A stretch of DNA of 16,353 nucleotides from assembly GCA_035289165.1 (NCBI GenBank), contig DATDYA010000060.1, forward strand, positions 1 through 16,353, in the 5' to 3' direction. Positions 5,644-13,046 of this stretch are shown in pieces; the stretch's first letter is position 1; every line of letters starts with the position of its first letter. The notes beneath the pieces are model-generated. The model saw only the letters and a program-made list of their open reading frames with translations, had not been told where the DNA came from and made no database searches. This DNA comes from DATDYA01 sp035289165 (GTDB lineage: Bacteria > Patescibacteriota > Patescibacteriia > Magasanikbacterales > GWA2-37-8). Position numbers and translations under genes: made by a program.

Positions 5644-6960
5644 TTATTCCTTGATACCAAGTTTTAACTTAATTTTTTTCTCTTCCCCCTTGTGATAAAT
5701 TTTTAGTTCTATTTCATCACCCGGCTTATGGTTGGCAATTACGTCCGCTAAGGTATAACCTTCATTTAGTTGTTTACCGTCAGCTTCAAGGATAATGTCG
5801 TTCTCCGCTAGGCCGGCAGTTTCGGCTGGTGAACCAGGCATAACAGCGACATCAGTTTGCCTTTGTCCCCGGGAGACAAACATGCCGTAATCATAAGGCA
5901 AGTTATTATCGTTTTTAATCGCTCGGTTTATGGGTACATAACGAACGCCAATAAATGGTATTTCATCTGCGGTAATTTTACCGCTTTGTTTTACCTCATC
6001 ATACGCCGCCCGAACTTCATTGGCTGGAATGGTAAAACCAATACTCTGGGCGTTGGCCATGGCCACATTCATACCAATCACATTGCCGGCAATGTCAAGA
6101 AGTGGCCCACCAGAATTACCAGGGTTAATTGCGGCGTCAGTTTGGATGAGACCACGTAGCCTTTCGGGACCCGAGGCCGATCCGCCAGCGATAATGGATC
6201 GTGAAAGACCAGAAACAACCCCTTTACTGACAGTATTAGCAAACTCACCAAGCGAATAGCCGATCGCGATCGCGGTTTGCCCTACTTTTATTTTTTCGGA
6301 ATCACCAAAAGCAAGATAAGGTAAGTTGTTCATATCAATTTTCAACACAGCGATGTCGTTGTTTGGATCGCGAGCTAAAACTTTAGCATTAACTTTTTTC
6401 CCTTGGTTATCTTTGTCATTCAAAATCACGGTATATTCCGCGCTAGGGTCTTCTACAACGTGTTTGTTAGTCATAATATATCCATCGGCTGAAACGACAA
6501 AACCGGTCCCTGCGCCGACCTGCTTTAATTCCGTACCGCGCTCACAGAGCGACGGCATGTCAAAAAAACCTTCAAATCCGGGCGGTAGATTGTCAAACAA
6601 AGGACTATTTTGGTAACACTGTTCCAGCCGTGGCACTTCGGCAGAAGCGACAATACTAACAACCGCTGGCGAAGCTTTTTCCACCACATTTATGACTTGC
6701 GAGTCTTCGTTTACCACACGGACGGTTGTGCCGTTTTGGTCAGTAAAAGTCTCGCCTTGGTTAGAACCAATTCCTAAACTATTTTTTAATTTTTCTAAGG
6801 GCGCGAAGGCTAGAGAGCCCCGACCATCCTCTCCTTGTCCTCTAGAGTTATAAGCTTGAAGGCCAAGGACCAAAGCCAAAACTAAGATTAGAACCCCTAA
6901 TATTTTTAAATTATTCCGCCTAGTCTGGTTGCAATCATTTGTTTTGTCCATAGTAATCAA
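5644..6960 (-). CDS. Membrane-anchored HtrA/DegP-family serine protease with PDZ domain
   Basis: An envelope quality-control protease that degrades misfolded exported proteins. Residues 18-36 form one membrane anchor after a charged cytoplasmic stretch. The trypsin-like domain follows with a full triad: H167 in TNKHVVED, D202 in PNNDIAVLKI and S283 in GNSGGPLL. A PDZ domain occupies roughly residues 330-438 (SPAETAGLAENDIILEADGK). The single PDZ and N-terminal anchor resemble DegS or Gram-positive HtrA rather than two-PDZ DegP. A loop before the catalytic core holds two cysteines (C115, C139) that could form a disulfide outside the membrane. Either M1 or M4 could be the start; I kept M1. The gene has its own promoter region and terminator. 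Confidence 0.93.
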   Translation of the reverse strand: MITMDKTNDCNQTRRNNLKILGVLILVLALVLGLQAYNSRGQGEDGRGSLAFAPLEKLKNSLGIGSNQGETFTDQNGTTVRVVNEDSQVINVVEKASPAVVSIVASAEVPRLEQCYQNSPLFDNLPPGFEGFFDMPSLCERGTELKQVGAGTGFVVSADGYIMTNKHVVEDPSAEYTVILNDKDNQGKKVNAKVLARDPNNDIAVLKIDMNNLPYLAFGDSEKIKVGQTAIAIGYSLGEFANTVSKGVVSGLSRSIIAGGSASGPERLRGLIQTDAAINPGNSGGPLLDIAGNVIGMNVAMANAQSIGFTIPANEVRAAYDEVKQSGKITADEIPFIGVRYVPINRAIKNDNNLPYDYGMFVSRGQRQTDVAVMPGSPAETAGLAENDIILEADGKQLNEGYTLADVIANHKPGDEIELKIYHKGEEKKIKLKLGIKE

Positions 6961-6974
6961 ATTTTAGTTACAAA

Positions 6975-6996
6975 AGACCATAATTTAAGATGGTCT
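6975..6996 (-). promoter_or_regulatory. Small dyad in the HtrA leader
   Basis: AGACCA (6975-6980) and TGGTCT (6991-6996) form a 6-bp inverted repeat just downstream of the putative start point of the htrA-like transcript. On the minus strand it is followed by TTTTG, so it may be a weak terminator for the NUDIX operon, an operator or an attenuator. The stem is short and AT-rich. Confidence 0.3.
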
Positions 6997-7005
6997 AATA
7001 GATAT

Positions 7006-7034
7006 ATTTTGACTCTAATTTTTTTAGCTGTCAA
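7006..7034 (-). promoter_or_regulatory. Putative promoter of the HtrA-like gene
   Basis: A perfect -35 TTGACA (7029-7034 on the minus strand) is followed after 17 bp by CAAAAT (7006-7011), a 4/6 match to the -10 consensus. Transcription would start near 7000, about 40 bases before the coding start. Confidence 0.55.
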
Positions 7035-7053
7035 CTTACAGTCTTCTACTTCG

Positions 7054-7599
7054 CTACAACAATTTAAGATGCTCTAGTGCCATGTAAGCGGCAACCACCG
7101 TCAAGCTATCCGCATGGTATTTATTGTTAAGTAACGGCAATATTTTGTTAATTGGGATAAGAGCTACAGTAATATCTTCGCTCGGTTCAAGTATTTGTTG
7201 GCCTTCGTACTTAGCGTCAAGAGCCAGGTAAACATGAGCGCTATTGGAATTCCATTTACCGAGGTGAACACGGCCTAATTTAAGCCAGTTTTTTGCTACA
7301 TAGCCAGTTTCTTCACGTAGCTCCGCTTTGGCTGTAGACAAGATGGACTTTTTTTCAACATAACCGGCGGGCAGGGCGGCAACTTTTTTACCTTCATAAA
7401 TATGATGCTGGTAGATTACGACGACGTCCTGTTTAGGAGTGAGAGCCAAAATAACAACAATTTCTGGGCCAATGGAAAAAAAGTATTGGCTATTACAGCC
7501 GTCGGGACGGCAGACTGTCCATTCGTCAATTCGTCGCCACGGGTTACTAAAAGCCGTACGTTTCTTAAGTACCTTCCATTTATTATTACGTTTAAGCAT
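7054..7599 (-). CDS. NUDIX hydrolase, ADP-ribose pyrophosphatase-like
   Basis: A 181-residue NUDIX-fold protein. The NUDIX box runs from G79 to about V101 (GYVEKKSILSTAKAELREET in its core). The metal-binding AELREETGY end is present. However, the residue six after the first Gly, usually Glu, is Ser, and the usual Arg of REL is Ala. The preceding PAGYV and upstream strands (VVVIYQHHIYEGKKVAALPAG) are like those of ADP-ribose/nucleoside-diphosphate-sugar pyrophosphatases, which hydrolyse ADP-ribose to AMP and ribose phosphate. The box deviations mean the exact substrate is open. It follows the dehydrogenase-like gene after 11 bases and is the last gene of a three-gene operon. Confidence 0.83.
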   Translation of the reverse strand: MLKRNNKWKVLKKRTAFSNPWRRIDEWTVCRPDGCNSQYFFSIGPEIVVILALTPKQDVVVIYQHHIYEGKKVAALPAGYVEKKSILSTAKAELREETGYVAKNWLKLGRVHLGKWNSNSAHVYLALDAKYEGQQILEPSEDITVALIPINKILPLLNNKYHADSLTVVAAYMALEHLKLL

Positions 7600-7610
7600 A
7601 AGAAATTATT

Positions 7611-8846
7611 TCATTCAAAGTACTCTACCAAATAGACCACACCGGCTTTATCGTCAGAAACAAAGATTTTTTTGTCTTCTCTAACCAGAACATCTACGGG
7701 GCGGCCGAAGGAAGTTTTTTTATCTTGGCTTAACCAACCGGTAATAAAATCTTCGGTGCTTTCTAGATCGCCATTCTCGTTTAAATTAAAGCGAACAATT
7801 TTGTAACCAGTTGGTTCAGTCCGATTCCAAGAACCGTGGTAAACAACCAAGAGGTCATCTTTAAATGCTTCGCCCCAGCTACCCGGGAAAAACGAAAGAC
7901 CGAGTGGTGCTGAATGAGCTGGAACATCTATCCGAGAAGGAATTTCCGTTGGTTCCTGACAAGGATTGCGAATGTAGGTATTTTTGTCAAAAACCGTATC
8001 ATGAATATTTTTACCATAACAAATTGGCCAACCGTAATTGCCTCCCCTGTTCAAAATGTTTATTTCATCCGGCGGCAGATCGTCTCCTAAAAAATCTCGA
8101 CCCATTTCGGTGGCCCAGATTTCTTCTGTCGTCGGATGCTTAGTTAAAAACACCGAGTTACGAAGACCAGTCGCGAAAGGTGTGAGTGTACGTTCGGCTA
8201 AATTTAGATATTGGACGCTACCACGCCGTCCATCTTCTTCCTGGCAAGTATCACAAGAGGAGCCAATAGAAACCAACAGGCCATCTTCGTATTTTATGAT
8301 CGACCGCGTCCAGTGCCGACCACCGGTTGGCAGGTCCACAATTTTTTCTTTATTACTCGCAGAATATTCGTCAATATTGTAATTAAAACGAGAAATTTGG
8401 TTTTCTTCAGCCACATACAGATAACAATGATCGACGTTGCAGTCAAAAGCAAGGCCGTGCGGCTTATTTAGATCTTCTGCAACATTAACAACCTTGATCT
8501 TTTCAATTCCATTTTCCTCATTTAAGGCAATTACCTTTCCTGTTTCCGGAATACTGACGATGACCGTACCGCGTGGGTCTAGTTCTAAATCCCGGGGCGT
8601 AGCTAATTTTGTCATCAACACGCTTACCTTAAATCTACTCGGCGTAGTAAAGGGGGTGTTGTCAAATTTTTGCGTTCCGGTTACTATTTCCCGCTCTCTA
8701 TTTAAACCATCCAATACCGGGGTATAACCACCGAGGTAAACCGGGCCAACTCCTCGCAGGTTGGTATAGTAAAACCAACCACCATACGCAATTATCCCAA
8801 GGAGGATAACGAGACCAGAGATAACGATAAAACGTGTGCGACTCAT
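7611..8846 (-). CDS. Membrane-anchored sorbosone/glucose dehydrogenase-like beta-propeller
   Basis: A 411-residue protein with one N-terminal membrane helix (5-27) and an extracytoplasmic beta-propeller of the glucose/sorbosone dehydrogenase family. Recognisable blade motifs are TPRDLELDPRG (83-93), GGRHWTR (175-181), GSSCDTC (195-201), RGGNYGWP (267-274), HSAPLGLSFFPG (311-322) and HGSWNR (337-342). Characterised relatives oxidise sugars with PQQ, but many family members have no proven cofactor, and no PQQ biosynthesis gene is seen here, so the enzymatic role is uncertain. Cysteines C198/C201 and C276/C296 may form disulfides. The ATG overlaps the stop of the alkyltransferase gene as ATGA, with an AAGGAG Shine-Dalgarno 7 bases upstream, one of the few clear ones in the window. 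Confidence 0.85.
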   Translation of the reverse strand: MSRTRFIVISGLVILLGIIAYGGWFYYTNLRGVGPVYLGGYTPVLDGLNREREIVTGTQKFDNTPFTTPSRFKVSVLMTKLATPRDLELDPRGTVIVSIPETGKVIALNEENGIEKIKVVNVAEDLNKPHGLAFDCNVDHCYLYVAEENQISRFNYNIDEYSASNKEKIVDLPTGGRHWTRSIIKYEDGLLVSIGSSCDTCQEEDGRRGSVQYLNLAERTLTPFATGLRNSVFLTKHPTTEEIWATEMGRDFLGDDLPPDEINILNRGGNYGWPICYGKNIHDTVFDKNTYIRNPCQEPTEIPSRIDVPAHSAPLGLSFFPGSWGEAFKDDLLVVYHGSWNRTEPTGYKIVRFNLNENGDLESTEDFITGWLSQDKKTSFGRPVDVLVREDKKIFVSDDKAGVVYLVEYFE

Positions 8847-9109
8847 AATATTACTCCTTCCTGTTTAAGTAATTCCATTTTCTTTTGTTCCCCACGGTTG
8901 TATCCCCCACCTTGCCCATTAGAACGGACTACCCGGTGACAAGGAATGGCGGGATTGAAATTTTTGTGTAAAATATTCCCTACCGCCCGAAAAGCTTTAG
9001 GACGACCGGCCTTTTTTGCCACTTCAGCGTAAGTTAAGACCTGGCCTTTTGGGATAGTGGCAACAATTTGAAAAACTTGTTCAGTAAAAGATAATTTATT
9101 TGTACTCAT
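8843..9109 (-). CDS. MGMT-like (Ogt C-terminal domain) DNA alkyltransferase
   Basis: An 88-residue single-domain protein corresponding to the DNA-binding/active-site domain of O6-alkylguanine-DNA alkyltransferase. It has the helix-turn-helix segment GQVLTYAEVAKKAGRP (22-37), the arginine finger in FRAVGN (R41) and the active-site PCHRVV with acceptor C57, followed by GGGYNRG. Alkyltransferase-like proteins lacking activity usually have Trp in place of this Cys; here Cys is kept, so alkyl transfer is possible even without the N-terminal domain. I chose the ATG at 9109 rather than one 13 codons upstream. The longer form would begin inside a terminator hairpin and upstream of a TATAAT box six bases from this ATG. 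It overlaps the next gene as ATGA. Confidence 0.85.
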   Translation of the reverse strand: MSTNKLSFTEQVFQIVATIPKGQVLTYAEVAKKAGRPKAFRAVGNILHKNFNPAIPCHRVVRSNGQGGGYNRGEQKKMELLKQEGVIL

Positions 9110-9115
9110 ATAGGT

Positions 9116-9142
9116 ATTATAACACAAAAACATCCTTGGCAA
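9116..9142 (-). promoter_or_regulatory. Promoter giving a leaderless alkyltransferase mRNA
   Basis: A perfect TATAAT (9116-9121 on the minus strand) ends six bases before the ATG at 9109, so transcription would start at or next to the start codon. The best -35 is TTGCCA (9137-9142) at a short 15-bp spacing, within the upstream terminator stem. The -10 is convincing; the -35 is weak. Confidence 0.55.
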
Positions 9143-9157
9143 GTCCAAGGATGTTTA
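9128..9157 (-). terminator. Intrinsic terminator after the small acidic protein gene
   Basis: ACATCCTTGG and CCAAGGATGT form a perfect 10-bp stem around a 5-nt loop, followed on the minus strand by TTTTTG. It lies just past the stop of the 40-residue gene and overlaps the promoter of the alkyltransferase operon. Confidence 0.8.
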
Positions 9158-9167
9158 CGAACTTTTT

Positions 9168-9290
9168 TTACAAAGCAGATGGTTCGTCCGGTGGGTTGCC
9201 ACCAGGCAAACCTCCCGGCTCTTCCTCATCTTCTTCGTCTGAACCGGGTACAGGACGATTGTCGTCATCACCGTCGGGATAAAAGACCAT
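9168..9290 (-). CDS. 40-residue acidic small protein
   Basis: ATG (9288-9290) to TAA (9168-9170) encodes a 40-residue protein rich in Asp, Glu, Pro and Gly. It begins MVFYPDGDDDNRPVPG, then has a DEEDEEE cluster at residues 19-25, and ends GGNPPDEPSAL. I do not recognise it and it has no predicted fold, signal peptide or membrane segment; it is probably disordered. Support comes from its position between the GH113 gene and a strong terminator placed just after its stop, and from the absence of any other gene in the gap. No Shine-Dalgarno is visible; CATAAT lies only three bases before the ATG, so its promoter is unclear. It could bind metal ions or a basic partner, but nothing in the sequence proves it. 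Confidence 0.5.
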   Translation of the reverse strand: MVFYPDGDDDNRPVPGSDEEDEEEPGGLPGGNPPDEPSAL

Positions 9291-9384
9291 ATGATTATGG
9301 TTAGAGATACAAGGGTTAACTAGTGGTAGCTAACATTTTAAACGTAACACGCCAAAAAACCTCTGTCAATAAACAACTACGTTT

Positions 9385-11148
9385 TTAAGGCGTAAAGATG
9401 TCTACCGAACTTGAGCCAATTGTTCCCCCACTACTATTTTTAGCAACAAATGTTAAACGATATGGCCCCTTACCTTTCCAAGTCCAGCTAGTAACATCCA
9501 CCCAAACTTCTTTGTGGGGATAATCTTCATTGCTGTTATACATTTGGTTTAGTCGATCACCATCCACCTGCCAATACATTTCGTAATTAGTAACATCTAA
9601 ATTCGGTATATCCACTTTAAACGGCTGGCTACCAACGACGGTGGCATTGTTAGTTGGCCACCAAATATTCAGGTTGCCGGTCGTTGGTGGTGGAGTAGGC
9701 GTACCACTGCCCCCACCGCCGGTTGGGGCATCTTGTACAGCAATACTTTTAACATTACTAATCCAGATATAATTTACTGACCAGTTATTGTTGAAAACAC
9801 CGGCAACAATTAAATATTCTCCGGCACTCGTCGGTGTCCAAGAGGGGTTGTAGCCTTTACTTTGGCCAACAGTAAAAGATTGGTTTTCGTAAAACTGCTG
9901 GAAAACTTTTACTCCACCACTTGTATATACTTCGACATCCACAATTGTACTGTTGACGGCTGTCGTGTGGTTATTCTTAATTGCGACATTCAAACCCACC
10001 CCTTGGTTGACTGTGACCGTTCCCGGAGCGTTACTCGTGATGTTGAAATTCGTAAGGGTCGGCGTACCGCCTCCACCCGGATCTCCACCCCCGCCGCCAC
10101 CACCTTGACCACTACCACCAAACCAGGTTCGCATCGTACCTTCGGCTGGTTTGTTTTGTGAAGTAAAGTCAGTATTACCGTTCCCACCAGCGTTCGGGTC
10201 GGTTAGCCAATCCCACATATGTACGCCCTGCATAAAGGATTGACCATCCCAATACGAGAACAGGGCTTCGTATAGAACTACTTGGTTATCGGGGTCATAA
10301 CTTCCTCCACCCCAATAATTAAACGGCTCCCACTGCGCCCAGTCCATACTGCGATAACCAATCTCGGTAAAAATTATTGGCTTATTCCAGCGATTGTAAA
10401 GATTTTTAATATCGTTATTATTAATCTTTGCCCACTCATCTTTGTAAGCTTGGACAGTTTTATTTCCGGTTGGTAACGGGTAATAAGCCGAGATGCCGAT
10501 ATAATCTAAACTACCCCAGAAACCAATCCGATTTTTTTCGTCCGTCCAACCGGGTCCACCCCAGTTAGCACTGTAAGTTAATTTACCGCTATAGATCTGA
10601 CGAATTGATCCAATCAAAGAATTCCAGTTTTGGGTGTTAGTGGAATTGGCGTCACTCGCGGTCATATTAATTAATTCCGCCCCAATGGTCATTTCTTCCA
10701 CGCCGTTGTTTTTTGCTATCGTCGCATAATGCCGGACTTTATCTCCAAAAGATTTAAACCAAGCGTTACGATCGCCAGGGTTAATGTTTGCTCGCCACTG
10801 ACCATCGTTACTTTCCAGGTGAATTTTTAAATTTACTTGCAAGCCCTTACTGTGTATGTATTGGATACCAGAAATTAACGACTGGTCGGTTGGTGTGTTC
10901 CAACCGTTGTATACATTAGTCGACCAAACATTATCTTGCGCCAAAGGAATAATTAACGTGACGTAATTAGCATTGGCCGCTTTAATTTTGTCTACGACTT
11001 GTCGAAAACCGTCGCTGTCATAATCCGTCGTCCAACGCGGGACTACACTCACACCTGTTTGCCAGTTGCTAACACTAGCTTTAGCTGGTGATGGCACGAA
11101 AAATCCCACGACTAGAGCGATGAGGAAAATATACAAGATTTTTTTCAT
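9385..11148 (-). CDS. Secreted GH113-like beta-mannanase with two accessory beta-sandwich modules
   Basis: A 587-residue modular exported enzyme. MKKILYIFLIALVVGFF and a following PSPAKA site form a signal peptide. I chose this ATG instead of one 19 codons upstream because the signal peptide starts here and the upstream codons cover untranslated sequence. Residues ~25-345 are a TIM barrel of the GH113 type, with probable acid/base E158 in TIGAEL and nucleophile E262 in IIFTEIGYRS. GH113 enzymes cleave beta-1,4-mannans, but substrate here is inferred. A Gly-rich linker (346-361) leads to an Ig-like/CARDB-like module (~363-472), a GGGGSGTPTPPP linker and a second module (~492-587) beginning NIWWPTNN. 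Both modules are closely related to those at the N-terminus of the neighbouring GH6 enzyme. No membrane anchor or sorting signal is visible. Confidence 0.82.
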   Translation of the reverse strand: MKKILYIFLIALVVGFFVPSPAKASVSNWQTGVSVVPRWTTDYDSDGFRQVVDKIKAANANYVTLIIPLAQDNVWSTNVYNGWNTPTDQSLISGIQYIHSKGLQVNLKIHLESNDGQWRANINPGDRNAWFKSFGDKVRHYATIAKNNGVEEMTIGAELINMTASDANSTNTQNWNSLIGSIRQIYSGKLTYSANWGGPGWTDEKNRIGFWGSLDYIGISAYYPLPTGNKTVQAYKDEWAKINNNDIKNLYNRWNKPIIFTEIGYRSMDWAQWEPFNYWGGGSYDPDNQVVLYEALFSYWDGQSFMQGVHMWDWLTDPNAGGNGNTDFTSQNKPAEGTMRTWFGGSGQGGGGGGGDPGGGGTPTLTNFNITSNAPGTVTVNQGVGLNVAIKNNHTTAVNSTIVDVEVYTSGGVKVFQQFYENQSFTVGQSKGYNPSWTPTSAGEYLIVAGVFNNNWSVNYIWISNVKSIAVQDAPTGGGGSGTPTPPPTTGNLNIWWPTNNATVVGSQPFKVDIPNLDVTNYEMYWQVDGDRLNQMYNSNEDYPHKEVWVDVTSWTWKGKGPYRLTFVAKNSSGGTIGSSSVDIFTP

Positions 11149-11357
11149 AATAAAGAAGTTAGATACTCCTTTATCTTGGCAAAATAAAAATGTTTGCACA
11201 AGCACAAAGAACCCTACGCTGTAAGGGCGCAGGGTTCGAAGGAGTTTACCAGACTATTTGATTCTAATGTAGACTTTAGCCAGTACTCTTACATTCCGGT
11301 AATTATTGTAAAACCAATTCCAGAGAGATAGCATAGTATAAAATTAAGAATTAAATT
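11149..11357 (-). promoter_or_regulatory. Intergenic region between the two glycoside hydrolase genes
   Basis: No gene is visible. A hairpin GAACCCT/AGGGTTC (11209-11237), with an extra inner CGC/GCG pairing, sits mid-gap; on the minus strand only three T follow, so it is a weak terminator for the GH6 transcript. An AAGGAG lies 17 bases before the GH113 ATG, too far for a normal Shine-Dalgarno. Putative TTGTGC/CAAGAT promoter boxes upstream of GH113 are weak. Confidence 0.4.
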
Positions 11358-13046
11358 TTACCAACTAGCTCTTACCGCTAAACCGAGAGCATAGTCTCCC
11401 CACCATTGCCCAGCTGACGGGCCACCGTTACAATTACCATCGGATTCGCCAGGAGTTTTAACCCAGAGAAACCCGTCGATAACGCTATTCCCGGTATTCA
11501 AGGTCGGCCTGTTGCCGAGAGCTCGACCGGACGGGTTACACCACTCGCCATTACCACCCAGACCATTCCGGGCAGTATCAATCACGAAGTGCTTGTTATT
11601 AATTAAGCGAGACACTTCCTGACCGTAGGACGTATTTTGGTTAGTGGTGTAAAAGTTAGAAACATTCAAGGCAAAACCAGCCGCATTACTTACGCCAGCT
11701 TGGCGTAAACGATTGGCCATTTCACTACTACCAATCCAGCCAGGATGGCCGGCATCAATATATACCTTGACGTTTGGTTTCGCTTCTAAGGTATTAACCG
11801 CAAAATTAAGTAGTTGGTAGCGAGTTTCGCGGTCGGTACCAGATAAACAATCTGTTAAAGCAGTGGCATCTGGTTCAAGAACCACAATAGCGTTGCGGTT
11901 TCCGATGCCGTTCGCCATGTTACCTATCCAAGCTTTGTAGCTATCTGCACTGCCGGAGCCACCAGCGGAATATCCACCACAATCACGCTGAGGAATGTTA
12001 TAGGCGACTAAAACCGGGGTGGCATTAGCACTAGCAGATGCATCAACATAACTTTTTACATCTTGGTAGATATTGCTATTCCAACCACCAAACCAGCGAG
12101 CGCTTGGTTCGTTACCAATCTTTAACATCAAGGCGGCGTCAGTTGGCCGGCTAGTCTGCCACTCCCGTGCTTGGGCCAAGGCTGGAGACAAAGGGTTAAC
12201 ATACAAACCCGAAGTAGTAGGATCGGAGGTTGCGGGAGTGCTAACCGTTTGGGTAGGAGTAGGTGTTGGTTGGCTGTTGCCGATAGAAATAGAAATGAGC
12301 TTTTGGGTCACGACAACGCCATTCACTTTAGCGACAAAATTTACTTTGTACGGACCACTACCTCGCCACGTCCACGATCCAACATTAACTAAGGTTTCTT
12401 TGTGGGGTAGATCGGTATAATTAGTTGGCATGTGGTTTAAGCCACCGCCATCCACTTGCCAATATATTTCGTAAGAGTTTGCGCTCTTACCATCTAAAAC
12501 AGCTTTAAATGGTTGTGTACCATTTAAGACGCTGTTATTAGTCGGCCACCAGACGCTAATGTTTTGGTTAGTGGGTGACGTTACAACATTAGAGGTTGCA
12601 GTTGGGGCCGACTGAGGAACGGGAGCCTGAACAGTAATTTCTTTAACATTGTCAAACCAAGCTAAATTTGGATTCCAGTATTCACCAAACACACCAACTT
12701 TAACTTTGTACTTGCCAGTATTAGCTGGCTTCCAAACAAAGTCAAAGTTTTTGGTTTCGCCAGTTGAAATATTTTGGTTCTCCAAATATTTCTGCCAGAC
12801 ACGGGAATTGTTTTCGTTGTAAATTTCTAGGTCAATAATTCCACGGCTTAAAGCTGCACCACCAACGGAAAGACGCAGGGTGTTATCTGTATTCACAACT
12901 AAAGTTGAAGGGGTAGGAGTTAGAGAAACAGCAAAACTGGCGGCCTGGGACTCAACAATGCTAGTGAATAACGTGGTCGAAAGAACAGAGATGATTAAGA
13001 AAGCGTTAAAAACGCGTTTTGAGGACGATAAGGTTTTTGATTTCAT
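11358..13046 (-). CDS. Secreted GH6 cellulase-like enzyme with two N-terminal accessory modules
   Basis: A 562-residue exported enzyme. Residues 1-36 are a signal peptide (basic start, hydrophobic core NAFLIISVLSTTLF, cleavage near SQAA). Two beta-sandwich modules follow (~37-141 and ~160-256), then a Thr/Pro linker (TPTPTQTVSTPATSDPTTSG) and a GH6 domain (~281-562). GH6 enzymes are inverting endoglucanases or cellobiohydrolases on beta-1,4-glucan. Signatures are intact: proposed general acid D355 in PQRDCGG, D393 in VVLEPDA, YIDAGHPGWIG (429-439), EWCNPSGRALG (501-511) and VKTPGESDGNC with D536. The only four cysteines (C356, C400, C503, C539) match the two conserved GH6 disulfides, which supports extracellular function. 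Endo versus exo action depends on loop lengths I cannot judge. The modules may bind polysaccharide or cell surface. Confidence 0.93.
   Translation of the reverse strand: MKSKTLSSSKRVFNAFLIISVLSTTLFTSIVESQAASFAVSLTPTPSTLVVNTDNTLRLSVGGAALSRGIIDLEIYNENNSRVWQKYLENQNISTGETKNFDFVWKPANTGKYKVKVGVFGEYWNPNLAWFDNVKEITVQAPVPQSAPTATSNVVTSPTNQNISVWWPTNNSVLNGTQPFKAVLDGKSANSYEIYWQVDGGGLNHMPTNYTDLPHKETLVNVGSWTWRGSGPYKVNFVAKVNGVVVTQKLISISIGNSQPTPTPTQTVSTPATSDPTTSGLYVNPLSPALAQAREWQTSRPTDAALMLKIGNEPSARWFGGWNSNIYQDVKSYVDASASANATPVLVAYNIPQRDCGGYSAGGSGSADSYKAWIGNMANGIGNRNAIVVLEPDATALTDCLSGTDRETRYQLLNFAVNTLEAKPNVKVYIDAGHPGWIGSSEMANRLRQAGVSNAAGFALNVSNFYTTNQNTSYGQEVSRLINNKHFVIDTARNGLGGNGEWCNPSGRALGNRPTLNTGNSVIDGFLWVKTPGESDGNCNGGPSAGQWWGDYALGLAVRASW

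Noticed and set aside
6982..7071. Direct repeat AATTTAAGATG (6982-6992 and 7061-7071)
   Set aside because: Short, AT-rich and partly within the NUDIX coding end; probably coincidental.
9110..9148. Upstream ATG extending the alkyltransferase by 13 residues
   Set aside because: These codons overlap a terminator hairpin and the TATAAT box, and the family domain begins after the later Met.
9100..9282. Plus-strand frame with a serine-rich stretch
   Set aside because: It is the antisense of the acidic small protein; its Ser run mirrors the GAA/GAT codons of the Glu/Asp cluster on the other strand.
11149..11205. Upstream ATG extending the GH113 enzyme by 19 residues
   Set aside because: The extension precedes a clean signal peptide starting at 11148 and covers AT-rich leader sequence.
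11209..11240. tRNA T-arm-like GGTTCGAA in a hairpin
   Set aside because: The bases around it form a simple GAACCCT/AGGGTTC hairpin; there is no acceptor stem, D-arm or anticodon arm at the right spacing.
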